A DNA stretch of 64,000 bases, taken from Nocardia vulneris. Its GTDB lineage: Bacteria; Actinomycetota; Actinomycetes; Mycobacteriales; Mycobacteriaceae. Location: contig NZ_BDCI01000030.1 in the NCBI RefSeq assembly GCF_001613425.1, positions 1 to 64,000 of the forward strand. Direction: 5' to 3'. Below, in pieces: positions 1-7,686 of this stretch. How positions within the stretch are numbered: the stretch's first letter is position 1; every line of letters starts with the position of its first letter. The position numbers were made by a program, and so were the translations under genes. The notes under the pieces are model-generated. The model saw only the letters and a list, made by a program, of their open reading frames with translations, was not told the DNA's origin and ran no database searches.

Positions 1-766
1 GGCCGGCGACATTCTGTCGCGCGAAGTCCAAGCGGCCCTGCGCATCCTGGCGTTGCCGGAGCAGGTCGTCGCGCCGGACCGTCTGCTGATCGAGTTCGTT
101 CTTGGCGGCGGCGACGGCGTGCTCGGCGTCGATCTTCTTCTGCTCGGCGACCGCGGCCGCGGCGTCGGCCGCCGATTTCGCCTGGCGCGCACTGGAGTTC
201 TTGTTGCCCTGATCGATCTGGGCCCGGCGTAGTCGGTCCAGCACCTGCTGCTGGTTCTTCGACACCAGCGATAACAGCTGGGCTTGGTCGAGCGCGGTGG
301 CCGGGGTGGACGCGGCGAGGTACACGACCATCGAGTCCGCGGCCGGGCGGGTGTAGGCCTGGGACGCGAACTGATCGAAATTGCGCCGGGCCTGCCCGAC
401 CTGCGTTCCGGCATCGGCCAATTGGCGTTGCGTGTCGGCGACGACGGCGGCGGCCGCGTCCGCGGCGTCGCGCGCGTCCTGCAGGTCGACCAGGGCCTTG
501 TTGACCTCTTCGCGTTTGCGCGCGACCTCGCCGTCGAGCTGCTGCAACTGCTGGTCGACCGTGGCGACCTGATTGATCAGCGCGCCGACCTCGGTGACGC
601 TCGCGTCGACTCGCGCTCCCGCGTCGGCGATTTGGCCGTCGCTCGGATTGGGCGGCGCGGGCGGGACGGCGACGGCGGGTCCGGCCAGCACCACGGCGAC
701 CGACACCAGCAACCCCAGAGCGATCCCCAGCGGCCGCCGATAGGCGACCTCGCCGTTGTTGCGCAT
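1..766 (-). CDS. ripA: RipA-like NlpC/P60 cell-wall hydrolase, N-terminal part (runs off the left edge)
   Basis: The ATG at 766 follows a good ribosome site (GGGAGG) and opens a 255-codon partial frame. Residues 1-31 form a Sec signal peptide (basic MRNNGEVAYRRP, then a hydrophobic stretch ending AGPAVA). The rest is a long, Ala/Gln/Asp-rich coiled coil typical of the N-terminal domain of RipA-type peptidoglycan endopeptidases, an exported family that cleaves septal peptidoglycan. The catalytic NlpC/P60 domain would lie left of the window and is not seen. The Rv1476-type gene and aconitase next door reproduce the order acn-Rv1476-ripA known in mycobacteria, which is the main reason for the name. 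Another secreted coiled-coil protein is possible. Confidence 0.75.
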   Translation of the reverse strand, partial: MRNNGEVAYRRPLGIALGLLVSVAVVLAGPAVAVPPAPPNPSDGQIADAGARVDASVTEVGALINQVATVDQQLQQLDGEVARKREEVNKALVDLQDARDAADAAAAVVADTQRQLADAGTQVGQARRNFDQFASQAYTRPAADSMVVYLAASTPATALDQAQLLSLVSKNQQQVLDRLRRAQIDQGNKNSSARQAKSAADAAAAVAEQKKIDAEHAVAAAKNELDQQTVRRDDLLRQRQDAQGRLDFARQNVAG

Positions 767-1054
767 CGCACCTCCCAAGGACCCGACTCCGGCAAACACC
801 CCATGGGCATCACCGGAACCATCAAGCCCAGTGGTCGGCAGACACCCCTGACAACACTCTTTTCCCGCAAGCAAGCACTCGAACCGTACGACACTTCTGC
901 CCCCAAAGGAACTTCAGCAACAGAATGACAAGCGCGTAATTTGTCCGTTGCCGGTAATTAGCCGGATGCACACAAGGTTTCCGGGCGGAAAAACGTACCG
1001 GTCGTCAGGGAAAGTAGCTGGATAGAAACCAGCTATGCAGGAGCAGACCGAGGT
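767..1054. other. Intergenic leader between ripA-like gene and Rv1476-type gene
   Basis: This 288-base stretch has no convincing gene. It must hold the promoter and 5' leader of the ripA-like gene. It contains several short AT-richer patches (for example around 935-960) but no clear -35/-10 pair. I looked for the conserved blocks of a cyclic-di-AMP (ydaO) riboswitch, which precedes some actinobacterial cell-wall hydrolase genes, and did not find them. The only clear structure is the hairpin at 1015-1035. Confidence 0.5.
1015..1035 (-). terminator. Hairpin downstream of Rv1476-type gene
   Basis: A perfect 7-bp stem (TAGCTGG / CCAGCTA) with a 7-base loop lies 20 bases beyond the stop of the Rv1476-type gene. 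Read on the minus strand it is followed by ACTTTCCC, a weak T run. It may separate this gene from the ripA-like gene. Confidence 0.4.
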
Positions 1055-1633
1055 CTACGCGGAGGGGGTCTTGTCGCGGTCCACCCCGGCGGCGACCACC
1101 GGCGTTTCGGGCTCGGCACGCCGACGAGACTTCACGACATAGAGGCCGACGATGACCACCGCGGTACCGGCCAGCAACACGCTGGAAATCGCGGTCCAGG
1201 AGATCGGTTCCGGCTGCTGCAACTGGTCGACGAACGCCTGGGCCGCCTCGGTGGAATGGGCACTGCCCTTGAACTTGGCCTTGTCCTCGGCCCACTCCAA
1301 CCGGACCCGGCTGATCGAATCGCTGTAGGTGCCGGCGAAGTCGTCGCTCAGCACCACGACGGTGCCGTGCTGGGTCTTGCCGAGTTCGGTGGCCAGGTCG
1401 CGCAGGCTCGAATCGCGGCCGGGGTTACCGGGCACCACCACGATGCTGAGCGGGATGCCGTTCGCTCTCGCCTCGGCGGCGACGGCCGCCAGCCCTGACT
1501 GATCCTTGCCGTCCACGGTGGCGACATGGTTGTCGGCCAGGTCGGCGTTGATGGTGGTGACGGTGTCCTCGGTGACGTTGGGCGGCAGTTCGGCGGCCAT
1601 GGGCGAAAAAACCGAGGTGTGCGAGACGGTCAT
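1055..1633 (-). CDS. Rv1476-family membrane protein
   Basis: A 192-residue protein with a soluble N-terminal domain (about 1-135) and one transmembrane helix near the C-terminus (WTAISSVLLAGTAVVIVGLY) followed by a basic, probably cytoplasmic tail. It resembles the conserved Rv1476 family of mycolata, of unknown biochemical role. It sits between the ripA-like gene and divergent acn, as in mycobacteria, which suggests a cell-envelope role. The ATG at 1633 is chosen because a purine run (GGATGGAAG) precedes it and the frame upstream loses conserved character; an ATG at 1600 lacks a ribosome site. Confidence 0.75.
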   Translation of the reverse strand: MTVSHTSVFSPMAAELPPNVTEDTVTTINADLADNHVATVDGKDQSGLAAVAAEARANGIPLSIVVVPGNPGRDSSLRDLATELGKTQHGTVVVLSDDFAGTYSDSISRVRLEWAEDKAKFKGSAHSTEAAQAFVDQLQQPEPISWTAISSVLLAGTAVVIVGLYVVKSRRRAEPETPVVAAGVDRDKTPSA

Positions 1634-2055
1634 CTTCCATCCGGTCTGTCGAGCCGCATCGGCATCCGAGGCGACATGCATCCAACACTGCGGGGTGAGC
1701 GCAACACCCCCGGGCTGGCTCCGAAAGCACAGTACGCGACCGAGTGTCGCAGCACCCGCAGACGCCACGCGACGCGCCCCGCGCGGTACCCACAGCCCGC
1801 GCGCACTCGCGGTCGCGCACCCTGGCATGGTTCGCAGGTGGGTGGGCACACCCTTCTATAGGCAGGCCCGCGCGAACCGGACCCGTGCGGTTCACAGGAC
1901 AAGCGTACTGTTAAGGTCATAGCGCAGAGGAACCCGGCGCTGCCGCGCTGGAATACCTGCAATGACACCGGAGCGACTGCTTGCAGGTCGCTCGAAAGGC
2001 CAGCCGCCGACACAGCCCCGTCGGCGGCCAACCCTCACAGATGAGTGGAGCTGAC
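1634..2055. promoter_or_regulatory. Divergent control region of Rv1476-type gene and acn
   Basis: This 420-base gap holds no gene. Its right half carries the acn promoter: a -10-like TAAGGT at 1912-1917, an overlapping AcnR operator, and then an untranslated leader of about 130 bases with two perfect hairpins at 1971-1993 (GAGCGAC/GTCGCTC) and 2003-2028 (GCCGCCGAC/GTCGGCGGC). I see nothing specific in the left half apart from its duty as upstream region of the minus-strand gene. Confidence 0.6.
1895..1910 (+). promoter_or_regulatory. AcnR operator in the acn promoter
   Basis: CAGGACAAGCGTACTG matches every fixed position of the AcnR motif CAGNACnnncGTACTG described upstream of acn in corynebacteria and mycobacteria. 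It overlaps the space between the -35 and -10 regions, directly upstream of the TAAGGT hexamer, so bound AcnR would block RNA polymerase. Confidence 0.8.
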
Positions 2056-4875
2056 GTGACGACAAGTATCGATACTTTCGGCGCCAAGGGCACCCTCGAG
2101 GTCGGAAGCAACTCCTACGAGATCTTCCGTCTCTCGGCCGTGCCGGGCACCGAGAAACTCCCCTACGCACTCAAGGTCCTCGCGGAGAACCTGCTCCGTA
2201 CCGAGGACGGCGCCAACATCACCGCCGATCACATTCGCGCCATTGCGAATTGGGATCCCAACGCCCAGCCCGACACCGAGATCCAGTTCACGCCCGCGCG
2301 CGTGATCATGCAGGACTTCACCGGTGTGCCCTGCATCGTCGACCTCGCCACCATGCGTGAGGCCGTCACCGCCCTCGGCGGCGATCCGAGCAAGGTCAAC
2401 CCGCTCTCGCCCGCCGACATGGTCATCGACCACTCGGTCATCCTCGACGTCTTCGGCCGCGCCGACGCCCTCGAGCGCAACGTCGACCTGGAATACCAGC
2501 GCAACGGCGAGCGCTACCAGTTCCTGCGCTGGGGTCAGGGCGCCTTCGACGACTTCAAGGTCGTCCCGCCGGGCGTCGGCATCGTGCACCAGGTCAACAT
2601 CGAATACCTGGCGCCCACGGTCATGGTCCGCAACGGCCAGGCCTACCCCGACACCTGTGTCGGCACCGACTCGCACACCACCATGGTCAACGGCCTCGGC
2701 GTATTGGGCTGGGGCGTGGGCGGTATCGAGGCCGAGGCGGCCATGCTCGGCCAGCCGGTCTCCATGCTGATCCCGCGCGTCGTCGGCTTCAAGCTGACCG
2801 GTGAGATCCAGCCCGGCGTCACCGCCACCGACGTGGTGCTCACCGTCACCGACATGCTGCGCAAGCACGGCGTCGTCGGCAAGTTCGTCGAGTTCTACGG
2901 CAAGGGCGTCGCGGAGGTTCCGCTCGCGAACCGCGCCACCCTGGGCAACATGAGCCCCGAATTCGGTTCCACCGCAGCGATCTTCCCGATCGACGAGGAG
3001 ACCATCAACTACCTGCGCCTCACCGGCCGCACCGACGAGCAGCTCGCGCTCGTCGAGGCGTACGCCAAGGAGCAGGGTCTGTGGCACGACGCGGACAACG
3101 AGCCCGGCTACTCGGAGTACCTGGAGCTGGACCTGAGCACCGTGGTGCCCTCGATCGCCGGCCCGAAGCGTCCGCAGGACCGAATCCTGCTGTCGGACTC
3201 CAAGACCGCGTTCCGCAAGGACATCCACAACTACACCAACGACGCGGAGTCCGGCCCGGCCGCGACCACCCCGCACACCCACCTGGACGAGGCCATCGAG
3301 GAGTCGTTCCCGGCGTCCGACCCGGCCGTGCTGTCCTTCGCCGACGACGACGCGGTGCTGATCCCGTCCGCCGCCAACGGCAACATCGGCCGCCCGTCCA
3401 AGCCGGTCAAGGTGTCCGATCCCGAGCGCGGCGACTTCGTGCTCGATCACGGCGCGGTCGTGGTCGCGGGTATCACCTCCTGCACCAACACCTCCAACCC
3501 GTCGGTCATGATCGGCGCGGCCCTGCTGGCCCGCAACGCGGTCGAGAAGGGCCTCGCGTCCAAGCCGTGGGTCAAGACCAACATGGCGCCGGGCTCGCAG
3601 GTCGTCTCCGACTACTACGAGAAGGCCGGCCTGTGGCCGTACCTGGAGAAGCTCGGCTTCTTCGTGGGCGGTTACGGCTGCACCACCTGCATCGGCAACA
3701 CCGGCCCGCTGCCGGACGAGATCTCCAAGGCGATCAACGACAACGACCTCTCGGTCACCGCGGTGCTCTCCGGCAACCGCAACTTCGAGGGTCGCATCTC
3801 CCCCGACGTGAAGATGAACTACCTGGCCTCGCCGCCGCTGGTCATCGCCTACGCGCTCGCGGGAACGATGGACTTCGACTTCGAGACCGACCCGCTGGGC
3901 AAGGACACCGACGGCAACGACGTGTTCCTGAAGGACATCTGGCCGTCCCCGCAGGAGATCGACGACACCATCAAGTCGGCGATCAGCCGGGACATGTTCA
4001 CCAAGTCCTACGCCACCGTCTTCGAGGGCGACGAGCGCTGGAAGGGCCTGAGCACCCCCGAGGGCGACACCTTCGCGTGGGACGAGAGCTCGACCTACGT
4101 CCGCAAGGCGCCGTACTTCGACGGCATGCAGATGGAGCCGAGCCCGGTCGAGGACATCACGGGCGCCCGCGTGCTCGCGCTGCTCGGCGACTCGGTCACC
4201 ACCGACCACATCTCCCCGGCCGGCCCGATCAAGCCGGGCACCCCGGCGGCGCAGTACCTCGACTCGCACGGCGTGCAGCGCAAGGACTACAACTCGCTGG
4301 GCTCGCGGCGCGGTAACCACGAGGTGATGATTCGCGGCACCTTCGCCAACATCCGGCTGCGCAACCAGCTGCTCGACGACGTCTCGGGTGGTTACACCCG
4401 CGACTTCACCCAGGACGGTGGCCCGCAGGCGTTCATCTACGACGCCTCGCAGAACTACCAGGCCGCGGGCATCCCGCTGGTCGTGCTGGGCGGCAAGGAG
4501 TACGGCTCGGGTTCCTCGCGCGACTGGGCTGCCAAGGGCACCTCGCTGCTCGGCGTGAAGGCCGTGATCACCGAGTCCTTCGAGCGCATCCACCGCTCCA
4601 ACCTGATCGGCATGGGCGTCATCCCGCTGCAGTTCCCGGCCGGCGAGTCCGCCGCGTCGCTGAAGCTGGACGGCACCGAGACCTTCGATATCGAGGGCAT
4701 CACCAAGCTGAACGAGGGTGTGACTCCGAAGACCTTGAAGGTCACCGCCACCAAGGAGAACGGCGAGAAGGTGAGCTTCGACGCGGTGGTCCGGATCGAC
4801 ACCCCCGGTGAGGCCGACTACTACCGCAACGGCGGCATCCTGCAGTACGTGTTGCGCAACATGATTCGCGGCTGA
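2056..4875 (+). CDS. acn: Aconitate hydratase (aconitase A)
   Basis: A 939-residue cytoplasmic aconitase that interconverts citrate and isocitrate in the TCA cycle. The three [4Fe-4S] ligands are visible: Cys476 (TSCTNTSNP) and Cys542/Cys545 (YGCTTCIGN). The C-terminal swivel domain carries GDSVTTDHISPAG and the substrate-binding KEYGSGSSRDWAAKG. Length and sequence match actinobacterial AcnA throughout. The GTG at 2056 is preferred because GTGGAG lies five bases upstream and the resulting start VTTSIDTFGAKGTL aligns with mycobacterial aconitase; an ATG at 2041 in the same frame is the alternative. Probably repressed by AcnR, encoded just downstream. Confidence 0.97.
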   Translation: MTTSIDTFGAKGTLEVGSNSYEIFRLSAVPGTEKLPYALKVLAENLLRTEDGANITADHIRAIANWDPNAQPDTEIQFTPARVIMQDFTGVPCIVDLATMREAVTALGGDPSKVNPLSPADMVIDHSVILDVFGRADALERNVDLEYQRNGERYQFLRWGQGAFDDFKVVPPGVGIVHQVNIEYLAPTVMVRNGQAYPDTCVGTDSHTTMVNGLGVLGWGVGGIEAEAAMLGQPVSMLIPRVVGFKLTGEIQPGVTATDVVLTVTDMLRKHGVVGKFVEFYGKGVAEVPLANRATLGNMSPEFGSTAAIFPIDEETINYLRLTGRTDEQLALVEAYAKEQGLWHDADNEPGYSEYLELDLSTVVPSIAGPKRPQDRILLSDSKTAFRKDIHNYTNDAESGPAATTPHTHLDEAIEESFPASDPAVLSFADDDAVLIPSAANGNIGRPSKPVKVSDPERGDFVLDHGAVVVAGITSCTNTSNPSVMIGAALLARNAVEKGLASKPWVKTNMAPGSQVVSDYYEKAGLWPYLEKLGFFVGGYGCTTCIGNTGPLPDEISKAINDNDLSVTAVLSGNRNFEGRISPDVKMNYLASPPLVIAYALAGTMDFDFETDPLGKDTDGNDVFLKDIWPSPQEIDDTIKSAISRDMFTKSYATVFEGDERWKGLSTPEGDTFAWDESSTYVRKAPYFDGMQMEPSPVEDITGARVLALLGDSVTTDHISPAGPIKPGTPAAQYLDSHGVQRKDYNSLGSRRGNHEVMIRGTFANIRLRNQLLDDVSGGYTRDFTQDGGPQAFIYDASQNYQAAGIPLVVLGGKEYGSGSSRDWAAKGTSLLGVKAVITESFERIHRSNLIGMGVIPLQFPAGESAASLKLDGTETFDIEGITKLNEGVTPKTLKVTATKENGEKVSFDAVVRIDTPGEADYYRNGGILQYVLRNMIRG

Positions 4876-4900
4876 TCTCGCATCTGCCGTACGTCGAGGA

Positions 4901-4930
4901 TCCGCGCACCGCGTTTTCGCGGTGCGCGGA
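4901..4930 (+). terminator. 13-bp perfect hairpin between acn and acnR
   Basis: The stem TCCGCGCACCGCG pairs perfectly with its mirror across a TTTT loop, 25 bases after the acn stop and 32 bases before acnR. There is no T run after it, so it is better read as an mRNA-stabilising or attenuating element that lowers acnR expression relative to acn than as a full terminator. Confidence 0.6.
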
Positions 4931-4962
4931 CTTCTCACACCTCCTGGAGGAGCACGCCCGAC

Positions 4963-5529
4963 ATGCCCAAAGTCAGTGAAGATCATCTCGCCGCCCGGCG
5001 GAGCCAGATTCTCGACGGGGCGCGGCGCTGCTTTGCCGAATACGGGTACGAGGGCGCCACGGTGCGCCGCCTCGAGGAAGAGATCGGGCTGTCCCGGGGC
5101 GCCATCTTCCATCACTTCCGGGACAAGGACGCGCTGTTCCTCGCGCTCGCGCAGGAGGACGCCGAACGGATGGCCGATGTCGCGGCCAACCAGGGCATCG
5201 TCCAGGTCATGCGCGACATGCTCACCCACCCAGAGCAATTCAACTGGCTCGGCACCCGGCTGGAGATCGCCCGGCGGCTGCGCACCGACCCGGAGTTCCG
5301 CGCGGGCTGGACCCAGCGCTCGGCCGAGCTCACCGCCGCCACCCTGGCTCGCCTGGAACGCCGCAAGGCGGCGGGCGCGCTGCGCGACGACGTGCCCACC
5401 GACGTGCTGCTCGGCTACCTCGACCTGGTGCTCGACGGCCTGATCGCGCGCATCGCCTCCGGCCACACCAACGAAAACCTCACCGCCGTCCTGGATCTCG
5501 TCGAAGCCTCGGTGCGCCGCCGGGACTGA
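4963..5529 (+). CDS. acnR: TetR-family repressor of aconitase
   Basis: A 188-residue TetR regulator with an N-terminal helix-turn-helix (about 10-56: ILDGARRCFAEYGYEGATVRRL ... SRGAIFHHF) and a helical ligand-binding domain. Position directly after acn and the exact AcnR operator upstream of acn identify it as the AcnR orthologue, a repressor of acn. The start ATG follows GGAGGAG at a normal distance. Its 3' end almost touches the convergent hydrolase gene, with six bases between the stops. Confidence 0.9.
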   Translation: MPKVSEDHLAARRSQILDGARRCFAEYGYEGATVRRLEEEIGLSRGAIFHHFRDKDALFLALAQEDAERMADVAANQGIVQVMRDMLTHPEQFNWLGTRLEIARRLRTDPEFRAGWTQRSAELTAATLARLERRKAAGALRDDVPTDVLLGYLDLVLDGLIARIASGHTNENLTAVLDLVEASVRRRD

Positions 5530-5535
5530 GGCCGC

Positions 5536-6330
5536 TCAGAAATTGTCGTTGATGTACTCGGCGGCGTGCGTCGTCCACAGCACATCGGTGCCCGGCATCT
5601 CGTGGCTCGAATACAGCACGTGCTGTCCCTCCGGCCACGGCGTCAGGTAACCGATCACGCCGTTCACCGCCGTGGCGTAGCGATTCAGGTTCGTCACCGG
5701 ATCGCTCATCAGCCAGGCCAGCAGTTCCGCGAAGATCAGCGGCCCGAAGTTGCCGATCCGCGCGCCCTCCAGGAACGAGAACGGCGAGATGCCGACGTCG
5801 ATGATGCGCAGTGGCGAATCCGCGGGCGCGGCGGTGATGATGTCGCCGGGATTGGCGTACTCACGGATCGCCACGCCCGCCGGCCAGCGCCCCCGTTGAC
5901 CGTGCAGGCCGAAGGTGTTGGCCGGGCACAGGTTCCCCACCGACTCGCCCGCCTTGCGCAGCGGGTTGGAGATGTTCACCGCGAACGCGATCTCCAGCGG
6001 CGAGCCGTTGGTGTTCTTGTATTTGCCCGAGCGCACCCCCTCCAGGATGCGGCTGGCACAGATCCCTCCCAGCGAATAACTGAGCAACCCACACACATTC
6101 GGCGAATCCTGGATCGCCTTGACGCCCGCCGCGGTGCCGAGCCGCACCGAGGTGTCCAGCGACGGGCCCCACAGATCCGGCGACGGACCGACCGAAGCGG
6201 GCCAGTCCGGTTCGAAAGCCGAGAACCGCGCCGGGTCCAGCAGCGCGGTGACGGCGTGCAGCATGCCCGCGGGCGTTCCGTCCGGATTGCGCGGCTCACC
6301 GGTGCCACGCAGGGTGATGATGTCGATCAT
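5536..6330 (-). CDS. Cutinase-superfamily / LysB-like alpha/beta hydrolase
   Basis: A 264-residue protein without a signal peptide. The nucleophile motif reads LSYSLGG (Ser86), close to the G-Y-S-x-G elbow of cutinases and mycobacteriophage lysin B. NPGDII near residue 175 could supply the acid, and histidines near the C-terminus the base. LysB proteins cleave the mycolyl-arabinogalactan ester; chromosomal relatives hydrolyse lipid esters or have unknown substrates. The ATG at 6330 follows AGGAG. No phage gene is nearby, so a housekeeping or acquired lipid esterase is likely. Substrate is not determinable from sequence. Confidence 0.65.
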   Translation of the reverse strand: MIDIITLRGTGEPRNPDGTPAGMLHAVTALLDPARFSAFEPDWPASVGPSPDLWGPSLDTSVRLGTAAGVKAIQDSPNVCGLLSYSLGGICASRILEGVRSGKYKNTNGSPLEIAFAVNISNPLRKAGESVGNLCPANTFGLHGQRGRWPAGVAIREYANPGDIITAAPADSPLRIIDVGISPFSFLEGARIGNFGPLIFAELLAWLMSDPVTNLNRYATAVNGVIGYLTPWPEGQHVLYSSHEMPGTDVLWTTHAAEYINDNF

Positions 6331-6534
6331 CAGTGATCTCCTTGCACACGCGCCGCGTCGTCCGGCGCATAACCCCACGGTAAGCCCGTTTCGGAGCCGA
6401 AGGGCGAGTACCGGACTACCCGATTCGCTGAACGAACCAGCCGCGCGACGACCCCGCCGGCCACCGTCCACCGGTGTGACGAAGGCATCGGTCCGTCCGG
6501 GAACAAGACCATCCGGTACGGCGCTGGTCCAGAC

Positions 6535-6951
6535 ATGACCTTCACCATCCCGATCGTTGTGCGCGGTTACGAGCTCGATACGCAAGGCCACCTGAACCAG
6601 GCGGTCTACCTGCAGTACACCGAGCACGCGCGGTGGGAGATGTTGCGGGCCGCGGGCCTGCCGCAGGACAAGCTGATCGCGACCGGCGTGGGCCCGGTCG
6701 TGCTGGAATCCACCATCAAGTACCTGCGGGAGCTGCGCGGCGGCGACGAAGTCACCGTCGATACCGATATCGAATACTCCGGCGGCAAGACCTTCACCTT
6801 CCGGCACGAGATCCGCAAACTCGACGGCACCGTCGCGGCCGAGGCGCGGGTGGTCGGCGGGCTGCTCGATTTGCGCGAACGCAAGCTGGTGCCCGGACCC
6901 GCCGACCGTTTCCGGGACCTCGCCGAGCGTCCCGACCTGCTCGGTCTGTGA
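6535..6951 (+). CDS. Hotdog-fold acyl-CoA thioesterase
   Basis: A 138-residue single-domain protein with the 4HBT-type motif DTQGHLNQAVYLQYTEHARW near the N-terminus, the region that forms the active site and long helix of hotdog thioesterases. It should hydrolyse an acyl-CoA or acyl-ACP thioester in the cytoplasm. It is transcribed away from the hydrolase at 5536-6330. The ATG at 6535 has only a weak ribosome site. Confidence 0.8.
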   Translation: MTFTIPIVVRGYELDTQGHLNQAVYLQYTEHARWEMLRAAGLPQDKLIATGVGPVVLESTIKYLRELRGGDEVTVDTDIEYSGGKTFTFRHEIRKLDGTVAAEARVVGGLLDLRERKLVPGPADRFRDLAERPDLLGL

Positions 6952-7210
6952 AATCGCACGTGCGAATGCACAGCCGCCAATCCGGGGCTATGCGATAGAC
7001 ACATTGCCATTCGGAAATAGCTCGTTGATTGCGCCGGAACTAGTGGTGCCCTGCCGAAAAACTTTCGGCGCTAGCGCATCCGGGATCGTAATCCGGTTTG
7101 CCACCGGGGGTTAAATCTGTCGATCCGGACCGGTACCGGCCCTTCGCACGTTATGATCGGGCTCACGCTCGGGGGTCGTGGCAAATCGCGAGCAGATCGG
7201 AGAAATGGCT
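6952..7210. promoter_or_regulatory. Intergenic region with palindromes upstream of the ATP-grasp cassette
   Basis: No gene is visible. Three perfect palindromic elements stand out: TCGCACGTGCGA at 6954-6965, the hairpin GCCGAAA-AAC-TTTCGGC at 7053-7069, and GCGCTAGCGC directly after it. The first hairpin could end the thioesterase transcript. TATGAT at 7152-7157 is a good -10 hexamer for the following cassette, about 50 bases before its start, but no convincing -35 accompanies it. Confidence 0.45.
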
Positions 7211-7675
7211 ATGACCGACGCACTCCGCCTCCACGGAACCGCGCCGAAGAGTGATCGTGTGCCTCCGCTGCACGGACTGTTGGTAGCGGAGTCGGAGCGA
7301 GATATCAGCGTGCGCGTCGCCGAGGGAACGTGGACCTTCCGTCGGTCCGACGTGCTGCGCGTGCTCGATTCGGCAGTGCCCGAAGGGGTCCGCGCCGAGC
7401 GCGGCGCCCGGCCGGTGCTGGTCGACATCCGGGTCGGCGCCACGGCGGATTTCACCCGCCGCCTGCGCATCGACGTGGTCGACCGCCCGATGACCATGCA
7501 GCAGGCCCCGTCTGCCGCGCTCGGCGACGAGCAGCTGCGCGAGCTCACCGAATCCTGGGCCGATCGCCTGAATCTGGTGGACCTGCCCGGCACCAACGGC
7601 GCCACCTTCACCTACTGCCAGACCAAGTCGCTCGCCACCAGTGACGACGGTATCAACTGCGACAGTCTCGACTGA
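7211..7675 (+). CDS. Unknown protein, possible substrate or partner of the ATP-grasp enzyme
   Basis: A 154-residue soluble protein that I cannot assign to a family. Residues about 20-95 look like a beta-rich globular domain (GLLVAESERDISVRV ... RRLRIDVVDRP); a helical stretch follows. The last 20 residues, YCQTKSLATSDDGINCDSLD, are unlike the rest: two Cys, one Lys and many Ser/Thr/Asp, the residue types that ATP-grasp ligases cross-link in graspetides. It lies 11 bases before the ATP-grasp gene. GGAG at 7199 suits the ATG at 7211; ATG 7205 is an alternative. Precursor or leader-carrier function is inference. Confidence 0.7.
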   Translation: MTDALRLHGTAPKSDRVPPLHGLLVAESERDISVRVAEGTWTFRRSDVLRVLDSAVPEGVRAERGARPVLVDIRVGATADFTRRLRIDVVDRPMTMQQAPSAALGDEQLRELTESWADRLNLVDLPGTNGATFTYCQTKSLATSDDGINCDSLD

Positions 7676-7686
7676 GCGGCGCATTC

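Noticed and set aside
767..1054. Cyclic-di-AMP riboswitch before the ripA-like gene
   Set aside because: Expected in some actinobacteria, but the conserved blocks are not present in the leader.
1425..2170. Several short open frames in the divergent region left of acn
   Set aside because: No ribosome sites, overlapping on both strands, and the region carries the acn promoter, operator and leader.
2035..5466. Very long open frame on the minus strand opposite aconitase and acnR
   Set aside because: Mirror frame caused by high GC at third codon positions; the plus strand encodes unmistakable aconitase and TetR proteins.
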